DNA of 64,000 bases from Blumeriella jaapii (lineage: Eukaryota > Ascomycota > Leotiomycetes > Helotiales > Drepanopezizaceae), in the NCBI GenBank assembly GCA_009599575.1, contig VWND01000075.1, forward strand, positions 744,001 to 808,000, in the 5' to 3' direction. Below the pieces are notes generated by a model. The model searched no databases and was not told where the DNA came from. It was given only the letters and a program-made list of their open reading frames with translations. Position 1 is the stretch's first letter; every line of letters starts with the position of its first letter. The position numbers and the translations under genes were made by a program. Below, piece after piece: positions 23,359-34,222 of the stretch.

Positions 23359-25026
23359 ATGGCGAGCCTCCTTCTACGCACCTCCCTCCGTCATGCCGCC
23401 ATAGCTCCTCTTTTGCCCGCGACTCTATGCCTCTGCCGTTGCTTTTCAACCTCTGCCGCCACGATGTCGCCTCCCAGAACCTATACCGAAGCATTGAAGC
23501 TCCTCGACTCGTTACAATCGAATCGTGCCATCACTGCATCGATATCAAGCTCAAATGTCTCGGCTGAAAAAAACAAGCTTGCGATACCTGAGATGCTGGA
23601 ATGGGCGCGCAGAGCGGGGTGCTCGGTCGAGGATCTAGCAGCGAAAGGGCTACGCTGCATACATGTTGCAGGCACAAAAGGCAAAGGCAGCGTCTCAGTC
23701 ATGGCCGAGAACATTCTGCTTCAGTATTGGCGTGCTGGCACCATCAACAGCGCTGGGAAGCCGATGGGGAGGATCGGGACGTACACTTCCCCGCATCTGA
23801 TACATGTTCGGGAGCGGATCCGGATTGATGGGTCGCCCATCTCGGAAGCATTGTTTACGCGGTACTTCTACGAGCTTTGGGATCGGTTATCTGATTCTGC
23901 GGTCGTGGGCGCTGGCCGAGAGAAGCCCGGGTACTTTCGTTACCTGACGCTATTGGCTTTCCATGCTTTCACACGAGAGGGCGTGGAAAGTGCTGTTGTG
24001 GAGTGTGGCATTGGAGGAGAGCATGATAGCACGAATATCTTGCCTGCGGAAGCTGTCACGGCGAGCGGAATTGCGAGTTTGGGAATCGATCACAAGGGGA
24101 TGCTGGGAGAAACCATTGAGGAGATTGCGTGGCACAAGGGTGGGATCTTGAAGAAAAGCGTGCCAGCTTTCAGTGTTCCGCAAGTTTCAGAAGCCATGGC
24201 TGTGTTGGAGGAAAGGGCGGTTGAGAGGGGCACAACCTTGACAGTAGTGGAGCGATCGTCAGCATTGGAGAAGGACGAAGTGAAGTTGGGCCTGGAGGGA
24301 GAATTCCAAAAGGACAACGCGAGCTTAGCCATCGCCCTGGCATCATCGCATTTGACCACCCTCGGAATTCCCACGTCTTCTCCAACATCAACAGGCCTGC
24401 CCGGGCCCTTTATTGCCGGACTGGAAAGTGTCTCCTGGCCCGCCCGCTGCCAATACGTGCCTGACGGCAACACCGAATGGTTCATAGACGGCGCCCACAC
24501 GCCCGAGTCCCTCACAGCGACTGCCCAATGGTTCCACTCTCGATACTCCCTCGCCAGCGCCTCTCCTCACCCCCCTACAGCAACAATGTTGATCTTTAAT
24601 CAAGCGGACCGGGACGCGAAGCCATTACTCACTGCTCTGGTTACCAAGCTTCGGGACCTTGCTGGTGGTCTGAAGGTGGTCGATGGAAATAATGTTTCGT
24701 TCCAAACGCAGTACCTGTTCTCGCCGCGTTACAAATTCACGTACGCGGCTTTCTGCACGAATCGGGTGTGGAAGGCCGGCGAGACGAAGGCGGAGGACTT
24801 GCAACTCCAGCAAGAAATGGCGCTGACTTTCCAAAAGCTCGACGGAAACCGACTGTATGAGGTGTATGGCAGTGTGGAGGAGGCGGTCGACCTAGCATAC
24901 AAGGTCAGCGAGGGGGAGTTGGAGAGGGTTTTGGTGCTGGTTACGGGTAGTCTCCATCTGGCAGGCGGTGTGCTCGAGGTTCTCGAGAAGAGGATGGGGA
25001 AGACGATGGTGGAGAGAGAGGCCTGA
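23359..25026 (+). CDS. MET7: Folylpolyglutamate synthase
   Basis: Adds glutamates to folates, retaining them in cytosol and mitochondria for one-carbon metabolism. A single exon of 555 residues from the ATG at 23359. That start gives a mitochondrial presequence (MASLLLRTSLRHAAIAPLLP). A second in-frame ATG at 23464 (MSPPRTYTEALKLLDSLQSN) would give the cytosolic form, as in other eukaryotic FPGS genes. An upstream in-frame ATG at 23230 is less likely. Signatures: the ATP-binding loop HVAGTKGKGSVS, TGTYTSPHL-like GTYTSPHLIHVRERIRI, ECGIGGEHDSTNI, SLGIDHKGMLG, IAWHKGGILK and the C-terminal-domain WFIDGAHTPES. The frame is intact. Confidence 0.95.
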   Translation: MASLLLRTSLRHAAIAPLLPATLCLCRCFSTSAATMSPPRTYTEALKLLDSLQSNRAITASISSSNVSAEKNKLAIPEMLEWARRAGCSVEDLAAKGLRCIHVAGTKGKGSVSVMAENILLQYWRAGTINSAGKPMGRIGTYTSPHLIHVRERIRIDGSPISEALFTRYFYELWDRLSDSAVVGAGREKPGYFRYLTLLAFHAFTREGVESAVVECGIGGEHDSTNILPAEAVTASGIASLGIDHKGMLGETIEEIAWHKGGILKKSVPAFSVPQVSEAMAVLEERAVERGTTLTVVERSSALEKDEVKLGLEGEFQKDNASLAIALASSHLTTLGIPTSSPTSTGLPGPFIAGLESVSWPARCQYVPDGNTEWFIDGAHTPESLTATAQWFHSRYSLASASPHPPTATMLIFNQADRDAKPLLTALVTKLRDLAGGLKVVDGNNVSFQTQYLFSPRYKFTYAAFCTNRVWKAGETKAEDLQLQQEMALTFQKLDGNRLYEVYGSVEEAVDLAYKVSEGELERVLVLVTGSLHLAGGVLEVLEKRMGKTMVEREA

Positions 25027-28000
25027 GGCGTGCTGAGATGATAGTGGCAGAGTGGCGATTCTGTGATACCCAATCTGATGATCAATTTCGCGATTGAATA
25101 AAGCGTCCTTGTTTTCCTTCACCCAATTACCTTTTTTCTTGGATCACATTTGCGAGTGACGGACCTGCTCGCTCGAGGAGGGTCATGGCTTGGCTACCAA
25201 CGGCGCAATAGCCGCTTTTGGCGCCGAGAAATAGAAAAAACCGAGAGTATTTCAATGCTAGTACTAAATCGTGTTCACGATAGCAAAGTCCTGTAAAACT
25301 CGGAACTCAGTAATCATGGAAAAACGCTCAAAAGATCGATGTGATAGCTTTTCGCTAAGTAGAGCTACGAGAAAACAAGACTGAGTGGAGATTAGGTGGG
25401 TTTGAAGGCCGGGGACGCAATGACCAAATCAAGCTCGAATGAAGCGTGAACAACACTCGTTGAATTCAATAAGATTAACGTTAAGGTGAAAGGTTGGGTG
25501 CGAAAAGCGAGACAAGAGGGTAGATCCAATCAAACACAGACTTGTAATGCATTGGTACATACTGTATATACAAAAGGTATGCAAAAACGTCGTGCACATA
25601 ATCTTGAAAGTTGTTTCTGCAGCGACTTTGAAGTTGCCAGTTTGAGAATCACTATAGGCGATGTGTGCATCGATCGCACTCATGAGGTAGGTACGGTAAG
25701 TATCTCTTTTGGCGTTACGTACAGTAGCTAGCTAGACTTGCTTTTTAGAACGTTAGCAATACTGTGTAATCAAAAAACTTGCGTTTTCATTTAGCGTTTG
25801 CACCTTGAAACCCATACCCAAAATGTAAGACGTCGTTGGTTATAGCCGTTGGTCTGTATGTAATGTACTGGACTGTAGGTGAGCGTTGCCGTAGCGGTAG
25901 GTGTGTTGCCATTTCCATGACTAGTCGACGTTCCAGACTCGAATTCCGATTGAGCAGAGTTAAGCTCATCAGGCCAGAGAGCGACCCCGAGGTGGGCATT
26001 ACTCGAAACGAAACAACCCAAGTTCCTGGGCCGTCAAAGTTCCTCCCTCCCCTTGCACGTATCCTACAGTACTGCCCGTTCGCTGGTTCTGTCCCCTCCA
26101 TCGTAAAGTGAAACCCGCAATTATACGGGGTATCCTTACATCGTTGTTCCACTTGCGTGCGCATGGAGCAGCTTGCCACAGCTGAGATAAGCGCATCGAG
26201 GACTTAGCTCCCTGGGAATGAGTCAGATGGAAGATCGCTATAAGGGGATGAGGTAGTGATTTACGCGTGATACAATACGAAGTAGGCTCCTGTCGAAGCG
26301 GCGCTATCGACATCCCTGAAGATCACCTTGCGAGCTCACTTGAAGGTGAAGTTGCTGAAATCCCGGGAAAATCTGGCGAGATAGATCCTACTGGGGCTCT
26401 CAGATAAGCGAAGAGTTAGTCAGGACTGTGATGATTGGCCGGCTCCGCGTACTTCCACAGTATGTTATATCGTCGGCCTGGCTAAGCTTTATGTTCAGTC
26501 GCAGACAGAGTCCTGACCCTCCCCGGCCCGGTACAAAGAGGAGTTTTTGACTTCCGAAGACATCGTATAAGAGAAACACTTCGAATCGAGAAATCTTGAT
26601 TGTGTCAACAAAAGCAGATAGAGCGTGGACTGTGCTTTGAAATTTGCTTCGTGACGGGGCCAAATGTTGTATTAAAGCCCCTCAAGATTCTGGGAAAGTC
26701 TTGGTTCAAAAATAGGTTTCCTGAACTCTCAAGCTCTTCCCTGGCCTGTGACAGATCTTTGATAGTTACAGATGATGATGATGATGAAGATCTTGTTTCA
26801 CGTCAGGAGGGGCAAAGACACCTCAACCTCCTGCATGTACAGTAGGACATAGGACGTGCTCAGCTGGGGAGATTTTGCCCACTATTTGAGCATTTCCTTT
26901 ACAAGCGGGATAGGTTTCCATGATGTTTGTGAGTGGCTTTCGATTGCTTCAAAGGTTACAAAATGGTATTCGAAAAGTGAAAACCACGATTGGGAAAAAG
27001 CTTTTTCAATACGTATAGGTATATTCCGGGCTTCTGATCCCGCGGAATCGCAATGATCGAGCGATCAATTCTTTTCTTTCTGCCGCCTTTTCCTTTTAAT
27101 ACATTCCTTTTGAAATTCGCAATAAAAACATGCCCTCGTCAAACAGTTCGTAGTAATATACATAGTCGTAGAAATAAGAAAGGGCTTGGATCGCCGGTAA
27201 GAAAAATCTCTTCGAGGTCGCCAGGTATCGATTGCTCAATTTTGGCTTTCCAGACTTGTTTCAGGCACCATCGCCCCTTTCAGCCGCAGAAGAAAAAAGA
27301 TGATTGTAGTCGAGAAAGCTGGAGTTTCGTAGCAGGCACCGTGTACAGTTAATAAGTCTAGCTCGCGAGGTCGTCGTCGTCGACGGCCTCGCACCCCGAA
27401 GAGCGGCTTAGTAGTTACATCTCGCGAAGATACTTCGCGAAAGGAATACTAACCTAAGGTTTTTCTGTCTGTACTAATTAGATAATGAATTCTGTTGGTC
27501 TCTGTTGCAAAAGCGGCAGATTCGCATATTTGAAGCACTGATCGTACCCTCTGGCAAGACCCTTGTAAGAAGGGGTCTTCAGATGCTACGCACAGACAAA
27601 GAACCTCGGATTAATTGCTCAAGTACGAAGTGAATATAATTAGTACGATGTACTGAACATAGTAGTAGGGCGCAAACAAATGTCTGCAGCTCCTGGCAGC
27701 CAAGGTGCACGTTGTGCTTGTGTACCTCAGACCGTGTCTGATGCCTGATTCGAAACAAGTCCACTTCTACTTCGTCCCCGGCGAATTAATTGCCCCCTGA
27801 AACTCTGACATTCCGAGTAAATAACCTTGTTTTCCAAACCTTAGGGTGTAATGATTTCGCCTGGGATGGAGTTCGAGACCCTACCATGTTTGGCAATTTG
27901 TTTCCGCATCGGTAAAAAAAACATCGAGTATATAATGTCTCAAAGACTGCCCCCCGTATGCATCAATCTCCTCATCAATATTCTCAATAATCTTCCTATC

Positions 28001-28038
28001 CATCTCCCTAAAGTCAAATCTCACTAGCTTTTTACACG
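25027..28038. other. Gene-poor AT-rich stretch
   Basis: Three kilobases without a supportable gene. Open frames up to 130 codons (for example minus strand 26179-25787) lack domains. Small features are a GATGATGATGATGA run near 26771 and an inverted TCTCGCGAAG/CTTCGCGA pair near 27419-27438. A decayed gene or element cannot be excluded, but I see no transposase or reverse transcriptase motif. Confidence 0.5.
27929..27936 (+). promoter_or_regulatory. TATA-like box
   Basis: TATATAAT lies about 105 bases upstream of the start codon of the small secreted cysteine-rich gene, a normal distance for a fungal TATA element with a CT-rich leader between. Confidence 0.45.
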
Positions 28039-28584
28039 ATGAAGCTGTCACTTATCACTTTTGTACTGGCTCAAGCCTTATCGGTTTATGCTACAAATAA
28101 ATTCAATCAACGTCCTGCCAAGCTTACTTGCAGCGGCACCTACCTCGAGCCTAAAGATACCTTTTCTTGCGACGTAAGTTGGCATTTCCCAATATTTCCG
28201 AGGTTCAAAATCATTACCAAAAAAACAACGCTAATTACTTTTGATAGGGCATAACAACTCAAGGGTTTTGTGTAAGTTTTGATAGAAGAAACTCGCATCA
28301 AAGAAAAACAGGGGTTGAACTAACATTCGAATAGTGTCGAGATTCGTACAGCTCAAGTTATCCTCATTTAGATATATTCAGAGGAGAGTGTTTACAGCCC
28401 AAGCGCGGGTGGTCAAAGCAATTATGATAAAAATCAAGCGTGCGACGGCGGCGTAAGTTACCATCCTGATTAACCTTTCAATTTTTTATCATAATGCTAA
28501 TCGTATATTACAGTACCTTAGTTGCGTAAGTTATGGTCGTCGTGCGACTGCGAATACAATGCTAATATGCCGTAGTGCGTATGA
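28039..28584 (+). CDS. Small secreted cysteine-rich protein with micro-exons
   Basis: I do not recognise the family. A signal peptide (MKLSLITFVLAQALSVYA) starts exon 1 (28039-28173). Phase-0 joins at strong GTAAGT donors then give exon 2 (28248-28271, 24 bp, GITTQGFC), exon 3 (28384-28452), exon 4 (28514-28525, only 12 bp, YLSC) and exon 5 (28576-28584, C V stop). Branch sites of GCTAAT type precede the last two acceptors. The product is 82 residues with six mature cysteines at 31, 44, 53, 73, 80 and 81. The exon 3 acceptor (28382-28383, CAGAG) is the weak point: an earlier acceptor at about 28335 gives TGT CGA GAT but leads to a stop. An even cysteine count and clean frame favour the model given. 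This is the kind of gene often found among effector candidates. Confidence 0.5.
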
Positions 28585-30101
28585 AAAAATGGCTTTTTCA
28601 AGCAAGAGAGAAAGGTGAACCGGGTCATAATATGCATACCATAATACAACGCACCTCTGGAAAGTGAATAGGAGGAGTAGATCGGCATACTTTTTTCTCT
28701 GTTGCAATTAAAATATACGGGATACTGATACCCATTTCAGCAGCGGCATGCGTTTAATTTGCTTATCGGCGAAACTGTCAATTATCTACCCGAACTCGTT
28801 TGTAGCCCCTTTGTGGCCAGTTTGACCGAACTAGAAAGCTATGCATCATGAGTTCCGTATGAAATAAGAAGATGCTTTATGTTGAATGCGATTTTGTGAG
28901 CTTTTGGGCTGTTGTATTTGCAGCAACAGCAGAAATGGTCGCTATAAACCCGGAAAAGGCTCTACTACAACGATACTACATCCTAAAACTTCCGGCTGCC
29001 GAGAATTTGAGATTTCGATTATGTAAGGAGTATCCGGGCGAAGTGTAGGCAGTCGTAGTGCTTGTCGAATCAAATTCTTATATAGTGCCACCAAGATGTT
29101 ACATGATAAGAAGGGCAAGGTGCAATCCTTATTGTATACATCTACACCGGATGTGGATCAACAGGATTTCCCTACAGATGGTTACACCATCGCTAGGCTA
29201 CTGGCCAACGAAGATCGCCTACTTGCGGTATGAAGCGCTGGATGATTCGTGATTAGTAGTAGGCCAGAAGCTGCGACGGGGACGGGTGGTATTATTTTGA
29301 TATCCGCCAAGAGTGGAGATTGGGGTTTTTTTTAGCTGACTCGGGCTAATGTGGTACGGGATTTCATCCTTCAAAGGAAGAAGCCGGTTGAATTTGATGC
29401 GGCTGACGCACATGGGAACTTGAGGTCGCACGGGTTAGACATATTGCTAAATGGGTTTTCGTTCCTGTCTTGGGTGGCGGGTGAAGCTGAGACGAGAGAA
29501 GCAGTCTGAATGAGTGAGAAGGGTGAGAGTGAGAAAGTCTGTAAGCTGACACGACGAGGAGGAAATGCAGCTCCAGCTCGTGGTGAGATAGGCGGAAGGC
29601 AGATAGACAGCTTGCGCAGCAGGCTTACCTACCTATCTTGTACCACGGTTTCTATCGATAGATTGGATACATAGTAGTGTGGCGATTTCGCTTATTTATA
29701 TTCCTTTGGGCTTTAGTAGCTTTTCAAACCATGGATAGTCAGAATGAATTCTTCAATCCCACCGTTCCACAGTTTCTTATCTAGGTACAGTATCTCTATC
29801 TTACTACTTACAAATGCTTCATGCTCTGCTGGTACTTACGGAGGAAGCATGCAGGTACGCAGGGACATCTAAATACGGCAAGCTACCTTAAATAATACTG
29901 CAAATGTACTTTAGCTCTGGCTAGAAATATCAAGATATTCTCCGACTTTACAGAAAAAGAAACTTGATTATGGTAATACTTATGTGAGCAAAAACCGAGT
30001 GATCACTGGCCTGAAAACCTATAAGTATAATAAACGTGCTGTGTACAAGATCTCAAATTTCTTTCCAACCTTACATGTGAATGTAGCGTTGAGAGAGATA
30101 A
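28585..30101. other. AT-rich stretch with coding relics
   Basis: No complete gene is seen. Two successive stretches in one frame, 28922-29023 (containing NGRYKPGKGSTTTILHP) and 29024-29248 (containing KGKVQSLLYTSTPDVDQQ and DGYTIARLLANED), are separated by a TAA and look like remains of protein-coding DNA. The second vaguely resembles an ankyrin-type repeat. The rest, to 30101, is AT-rich and unassigned. Confidence 0.35.
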
Positions 30102-31047
30102 CTAATTGCTTGAAGATTCAAGAGAAAGCACCTTTGACCATCCCCCATGACTAGGCGATCCCTCCCATTTGCTCTTCTCTATTGGCAGACTCACAATCAC
30201 GGACACCAGCTCATGGTTACTAAGACTTAACCCATAGTACTTTCTCCCCTTCGTGTAAAAATAATGCGGAGTCGCCAGGTGCTGGTTCCAATTCTTTGCC
30301 CACAAGAATCCACTCCCTCTCGAGGCCAAGTCCGGTTCGGGAACACGCTCTGCACTAGCCTTGGTATTAACAGCTGTATTCCGAAGGTCTTGCCAACCAT
30401 CTCCAGACAATTCATTAGCCACTGGACCCCCGTGGAAAATTTCCGAGAGATCCTGTAAGAAAAGTTTCTGTTTTGTAGTCAGGAGAGGTTGGCATCCTTT
30501 CAATCTTGCGAAGCGTCTCTGTCATCTCCTCCCGGCCAGTATAAAAATCGGCATAGATCTTTGAATTCCCGACGAGAAAGACTGTTTCGTAGTCTAGGTC
30601 TTCAAAAAGCGCGGCAGTGGTTTTGTGACCGCTGATGTCGCTTCTGCCAGGATGCGTGCGTGATTCGATGCATTTAACAGACTTGGGCTGATACAAAATC
30701 GAAGGAAATGCGGAAGTTAGAATGCCCGATTCGGAGTATCCCGCATTTTTCCAATCGTCGCCCAACAAATCTAAAACGCCACGAACTTGATATTCATTGA
30801 GCCCTTGCAAGCTAACAATAGTTTTGACGTTGGGTTGAATTTGGTTGCGAAGACGCTGGACCGCCAAATATTTTCGGCAGGTAAAGCGGAGCCATTCGCA
30901 AGACCACGTCGACCAAGGCAACAAATCCTTGGCGTTGCCATCTAGGTCCCATGATATAATTTTCAAAGCGTTCGTAACTTGGGGGGGTTCTGTCTTCGCC
31001 CAAGAGAGGCTCGCGAGCAACAAAGGAAGAATAATGGAGAAATGCAT
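30102..31047 (-). CDS. Secreted protein, faintly endonuclease/exonuclease/phosphatase-like, frame-broken
   Basis: The ATG at 31047 starts a clear signal peptide (MHFSIILPLLLASLSWAKT). The following reading has the rhythm of the endonuclease/exonuclease/phosphatase fold: ALKIISWDLDGN near the N-terminus, a helix, TIVSLQGLNEYQ where family members have a QE motif, YSESGILTSAFP, and near the end SNHELVSVIVSLP where members have SDH. Key residues differ (W-D for W-N, QG for QE), so activity is doubtful. The frame in use stops at 30415. The natural continuation (KQKLFLQDLSEIFHGG onward, stop 30102-30104) is in another frame, with the change somewhere in 30470-30520. An intron-like 3' end (CTGAC...TTACAG) sits there, but no donor gives a compatible phase. 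This could be an indel, an unusual intron or a decaying gene. Confidence 0.45.
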
Positions 31048-31127
31048 TGTAACGAACAAGCAAATGAAAGTCGAGTCCGAAGAAAGTTGAGCGTCATGAC
31101 GATCGAGCTGGGGAAAACGCGAGCTCG

Positions 31128-31134
31128 CTTTATA
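31128..31134 (-). promoter_or_regulatory. TATA box of the secreted nuclease-like gene
   Basis: TATAAAG on the minus strand lies about 81 bases upstream of the ATG at 31047. Confidence 0.45.
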
Positions 31135-31168
31135 CTGTACCTGAGTGTTTGCTCTGCTTCGGAAATGG

Positions 31169-31256
31169 TCGGAATTGCAGGAATGGCAGGAATGGCAGGA
31201 ATGGCAGGAATGGCAGGAACTGTAGGAATTGCTGGAACTGTAGGAATAGCGGGAAT
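31169..31256. repeat. 9-bp tandem repeat (GGCAGGAAT-like)
   Basis: Five near-perfect units followed by diverged ones (TGTAGGAATTGCTGGAAC). On the minus strand it translates to Cys/His/Ser repeats, but it lies upstream of the ATG of the secreted gene and is probably not translated. Confidence 0.75.
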
Positions 31257-32461
31257 TTCGCGATTCCATCGGAACTTCGTTCGCCCAGCCAGCATGGACT
31301 TTAATTGTAGGAAGGCAGCCCACTTTAAGGTGAGCAGGTACAGAATGTACATAGTACAGTACAGTATATGGTACAGTAGGTAGAAAATGTACCTCACCGG
31401 TATCTTACACAGTTACTGTACCCAAGCTAGGTCTTGGAAAGAAGATCACGGGAACAGGATCTGACTTGTACCGCTGATATACACAGTATTCGTTGCTTTC
31501 ACCCCCCCTTTCCACCTCCTCGCTAAAGAGTGTTTACATGCTGTATCTACTTAGCCAGGCAAACAGACATCGATACATACTGTACAGACATCGATACATA
31601 CTGTACAGTACTGTACAGCACAGAGGTACATACTACATATGTGTAGAGTACTGTACAGTAAGTACCGACCTCGTGCTTGGTGCGGTACCTTACGAAGAAT
31701 GCAGTCATCCCAGCCCACCAAGAAGTTTATCCCAAGCGCCCGCCCCCTCCCGGATCCTCGATTCCCCATATTTTCTAGATCCCCCTGCAAGCTGTTCGCC
31801 GTGATACCCCGATACCGTGATTTGTAGCCTTCCAACCAATGAACAGCCTAAGATCCCAGCACCCAGCCAAGATAGTTCTCCTGCGCGCTGTGAGTGGTCC
31901 GCGCAACCGCCGACGAGCACAGCATCTGCATGAGCGAGCGCTGGCTGGCGGTCCTGTCAGCAGCGTGAGCGGCATCCATGCATGCAAGCAGACCACACGA
32001 ATCCATGGGGCGGAGGATGAGAAGAGAGGAGGGGAGGCCAGGTGAACAAAAAGGCGATGGCCGCCCGCCCGCCCGCTGGCTGGCTGGCTGGCTGGCTACT
32101 GCTGTGCTGGACGGGACCTCCAAGGATTTATCTGTTCGAGTCTTGAATTCTCGGTGAAGCGGAAAGGAAAAGAAAACAAAGCCAAAGGAAAGAGGAAAGA
32201 AGACGAGAGAAGCGAAGCTACACTGTACGACATTGACAATCGAGATATACATCGCATTCCAGAACACGGGAATTAAGGAGGCGGAGCCAGTACCAGTACA
32301 TACCAGAATCAGTATCAGATTCCCAGAACGCCATACTTGGAGTCAAGATCCAATCTCCACGAAGCGAGACTCGAAATTCGAGCACTGATCCCGAGCTGTG
32401 TGTGGACGGATCGGACAGGCAGGATAAAGCAAACACCCACGCACGAAGGAACACCGTCGAC

Positions 32462-33541
32462 ATGGTATCCTCGCCGTCGATATTAGCCGTCATCGCGGCG
32501 CTGGCAGCGACGCTGGTCCAGGCACACACGGTCATCACGTATCCAGGATGGAGGGGAAACAACCTGGTCACGAACGATACCTTTCCGTACGGGATGCAGT
32601 GGATGTATCCTTGTGAGTAGTTGGCTCTCTCTTGTCTTGGGCATCTAGTGGAAGCGAGGAGGGTGAAAGAATTTAGAGAATGAGGGAGGACTGGAAAGGC
32701 GCTAGCTTCCCGATCTTCACAATTTTGGCTTTTGCTACCAGAGCCAAGTTCCGGGCTTCCCTCCTTCTCTCCTCCTTGATCTTGCTTCTTTCCGCATCTT
32801 CTTCTTTACCGCCAATTTCTCCAACCAGTCTTCTCTGTTTTCAGAACCCTCACTAACACAATGTCCTCACCCAGGCGGCGGCATGCGCACCACCACCAAC
32901 CGCACCCTCTGGCCCACAACTGGCGGCGCCATCGCCTTGCAACCAGGTTGGTTTCACGGGCACGCTACGGCCTTCTTCTACATCAACCTCGGTTTCGGCA
33001 CCGACGGGCCCGACCATGGGCCGCCCAACATGTCCTTCCCCATGGTGCCCGTCTTCCAGATCGTCGGCCCGAGCAAGGACCCATATCCGGGCACCTTCTG
33101 CCTGCCGCAGGTGCCGCTTCCCGCCAACACGAGCGCGCGCGTGGGCGACAACGCGACGATCCAGGTCGTGGAGACGGCCATACATGGCGCGAGTCTTTTT
33201 AGTGTATGTTTACTTTTCGCTTCCCCTTCGCTTAGTGAACTTCACTCCCAATCTCACCCCGTCTTCCCGTCACCTCAAATCTCGCTTAAAGTGAAAGCGG
33301 GATCCAAACTTCCGATGAATCCAAGCTAAAGACGTACCTGCCAAAGTGCGTCGACATCACCTTCGCGGAGCCGAAGGACGTCGCCGAGGTCAACGAGACG
33401 AACTGCTTCAACAGCACCGACATCTCCTTCAACAACGTCTACTCCATCTCCGCCGGCGGGCAGTCATCATCGGGCATCAAGAGCCTCGCGCCAGCGACGT
33501 TATGGCCGCTCGCGGGGTTGCTGATGTTCGCTTTCCTCTGA
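32462..33541 (+). CDS. BIM1/X325 copper-acquisition-factor-like GPI protein
   Basis: An LPMO-like X325 domain protein of the cell surface; Bim1 of Cryptococcus takes part in copper acquisition, other members are uncharacterised. Three exons: 32462-32612, 32875-33203 and 33347-33541, giving 224 residues. The signal peptide ends at VQA, leaving an N-terminal histidine (HTVITYPGW), the copper-ligand position in this family. Intron 1 splits the cysteine codon of MYPCGGG; intron 2 joins HGASLFS to CVDITFAEP. Family features are CGGMRTTTNRTLWPTTGG, PGWFHGH, and several N-glycosylation sites (NRT, NMS, NTS, NAT, NET, NST). The C-terminus (SSSGIK then LAPATLWPLAGLLMFAFL) fits a GPI-anchor signal. The 262-bp first intron is long for this window. 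Confidence 0.85.
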
Positions 33542-34222
33542 GCCGACTCTGCTTGTGGGACTTTGGACAGGGACTGAGACGACAGACGAGTGCGGAAGTC
33601 AAGATGAGCAGAGAGAGGAAGAGAACGACGGGCGGGGAGTCGAACCCGCTGTATATATGAGATGAGATGGCGTCTTGCCTTCTTTTGGAAAGTAGGAGTG
33701 TGTTGGGTTCTTGGATACCTCGGAATCTTTGGTTTGCATAGCTGGCGTTCTGGCTGGCGATGGGTGGTGGACGGTGGGAGTCGACCGATCGGATACTCGG
33801 TTTCTTCTTCCTCGACAAATGTCTCTCTTGCCTTCTGTGAGGGGGCTTTTGAGAGAAAAGACGAGAGGAATTAAACTAGCTGGCTCTTAGCTCCTGTGGA
33901 TTTGATTATAATCTTTAAAATTCAGACATGAGAGAGAGAGAGATGCAAGAATCTCAGTGACTATAGTAGATACCTCCTACCTTATGCAGGCCAACGATGG
34001 CCATACACATCAACGATACTGCTTTATGAAAACGGGTAGGGTTTCGTGTGCTTCCTTCTCCAGTTGCCTGTTTTAGCAGATATGCAGGTGGGTAGACGGC
34101 TAGCTAACTTCATAGGCCAGGTTAACCTGGCCTTGAAGATGCTGTGATTTTCATGCCTCACGCTCTCGTTTCTCGATTCTCATCTACCCTTCTCCCTCAC
34201 ACCATACATCCTCTCAAACACT
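33542..34222. other. Convergent 3' intergenic region
   Basis: Between the stop of the BIM1-like gene (plus) and the stop of the Doa1 gene (minus). No gene is recognised. A GAGAGAGAGAGAGA run occurs near 33929. Confidence 0.5.

Larger units (their letters stand above)
31048..32461. other. Intergenic region with short tandem repeats
   Basis: Divergent gap between the nuclease-like gene (minus) and the BIM1-like gene (plus). It holds a GGCAGGAAT tandem (31169-31256), GTACAGTAC-type words (31345-31380), two tandem 21-bp copies of ACATCGATACATACTGTACAG (about 31567-31609) and a GGCT run (about 32080-32098). No gene is supported. Confidence 0.5.

Noticed and set aside
25787..26179. Minus-strand open frame of 130 codons
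   Set aside because: No recognisable motif, no splice context and no signal peptide; kept only as a possibility.
33619..33645. tRNA T-arm-like sequence (GCGGGTTCGACTCCCC on the minus strand)
   Set aside because: No matching D-arm, anticodon arm or acceptor stem is found upstream at tRNA spacing, and the T-stem does not pair fully.
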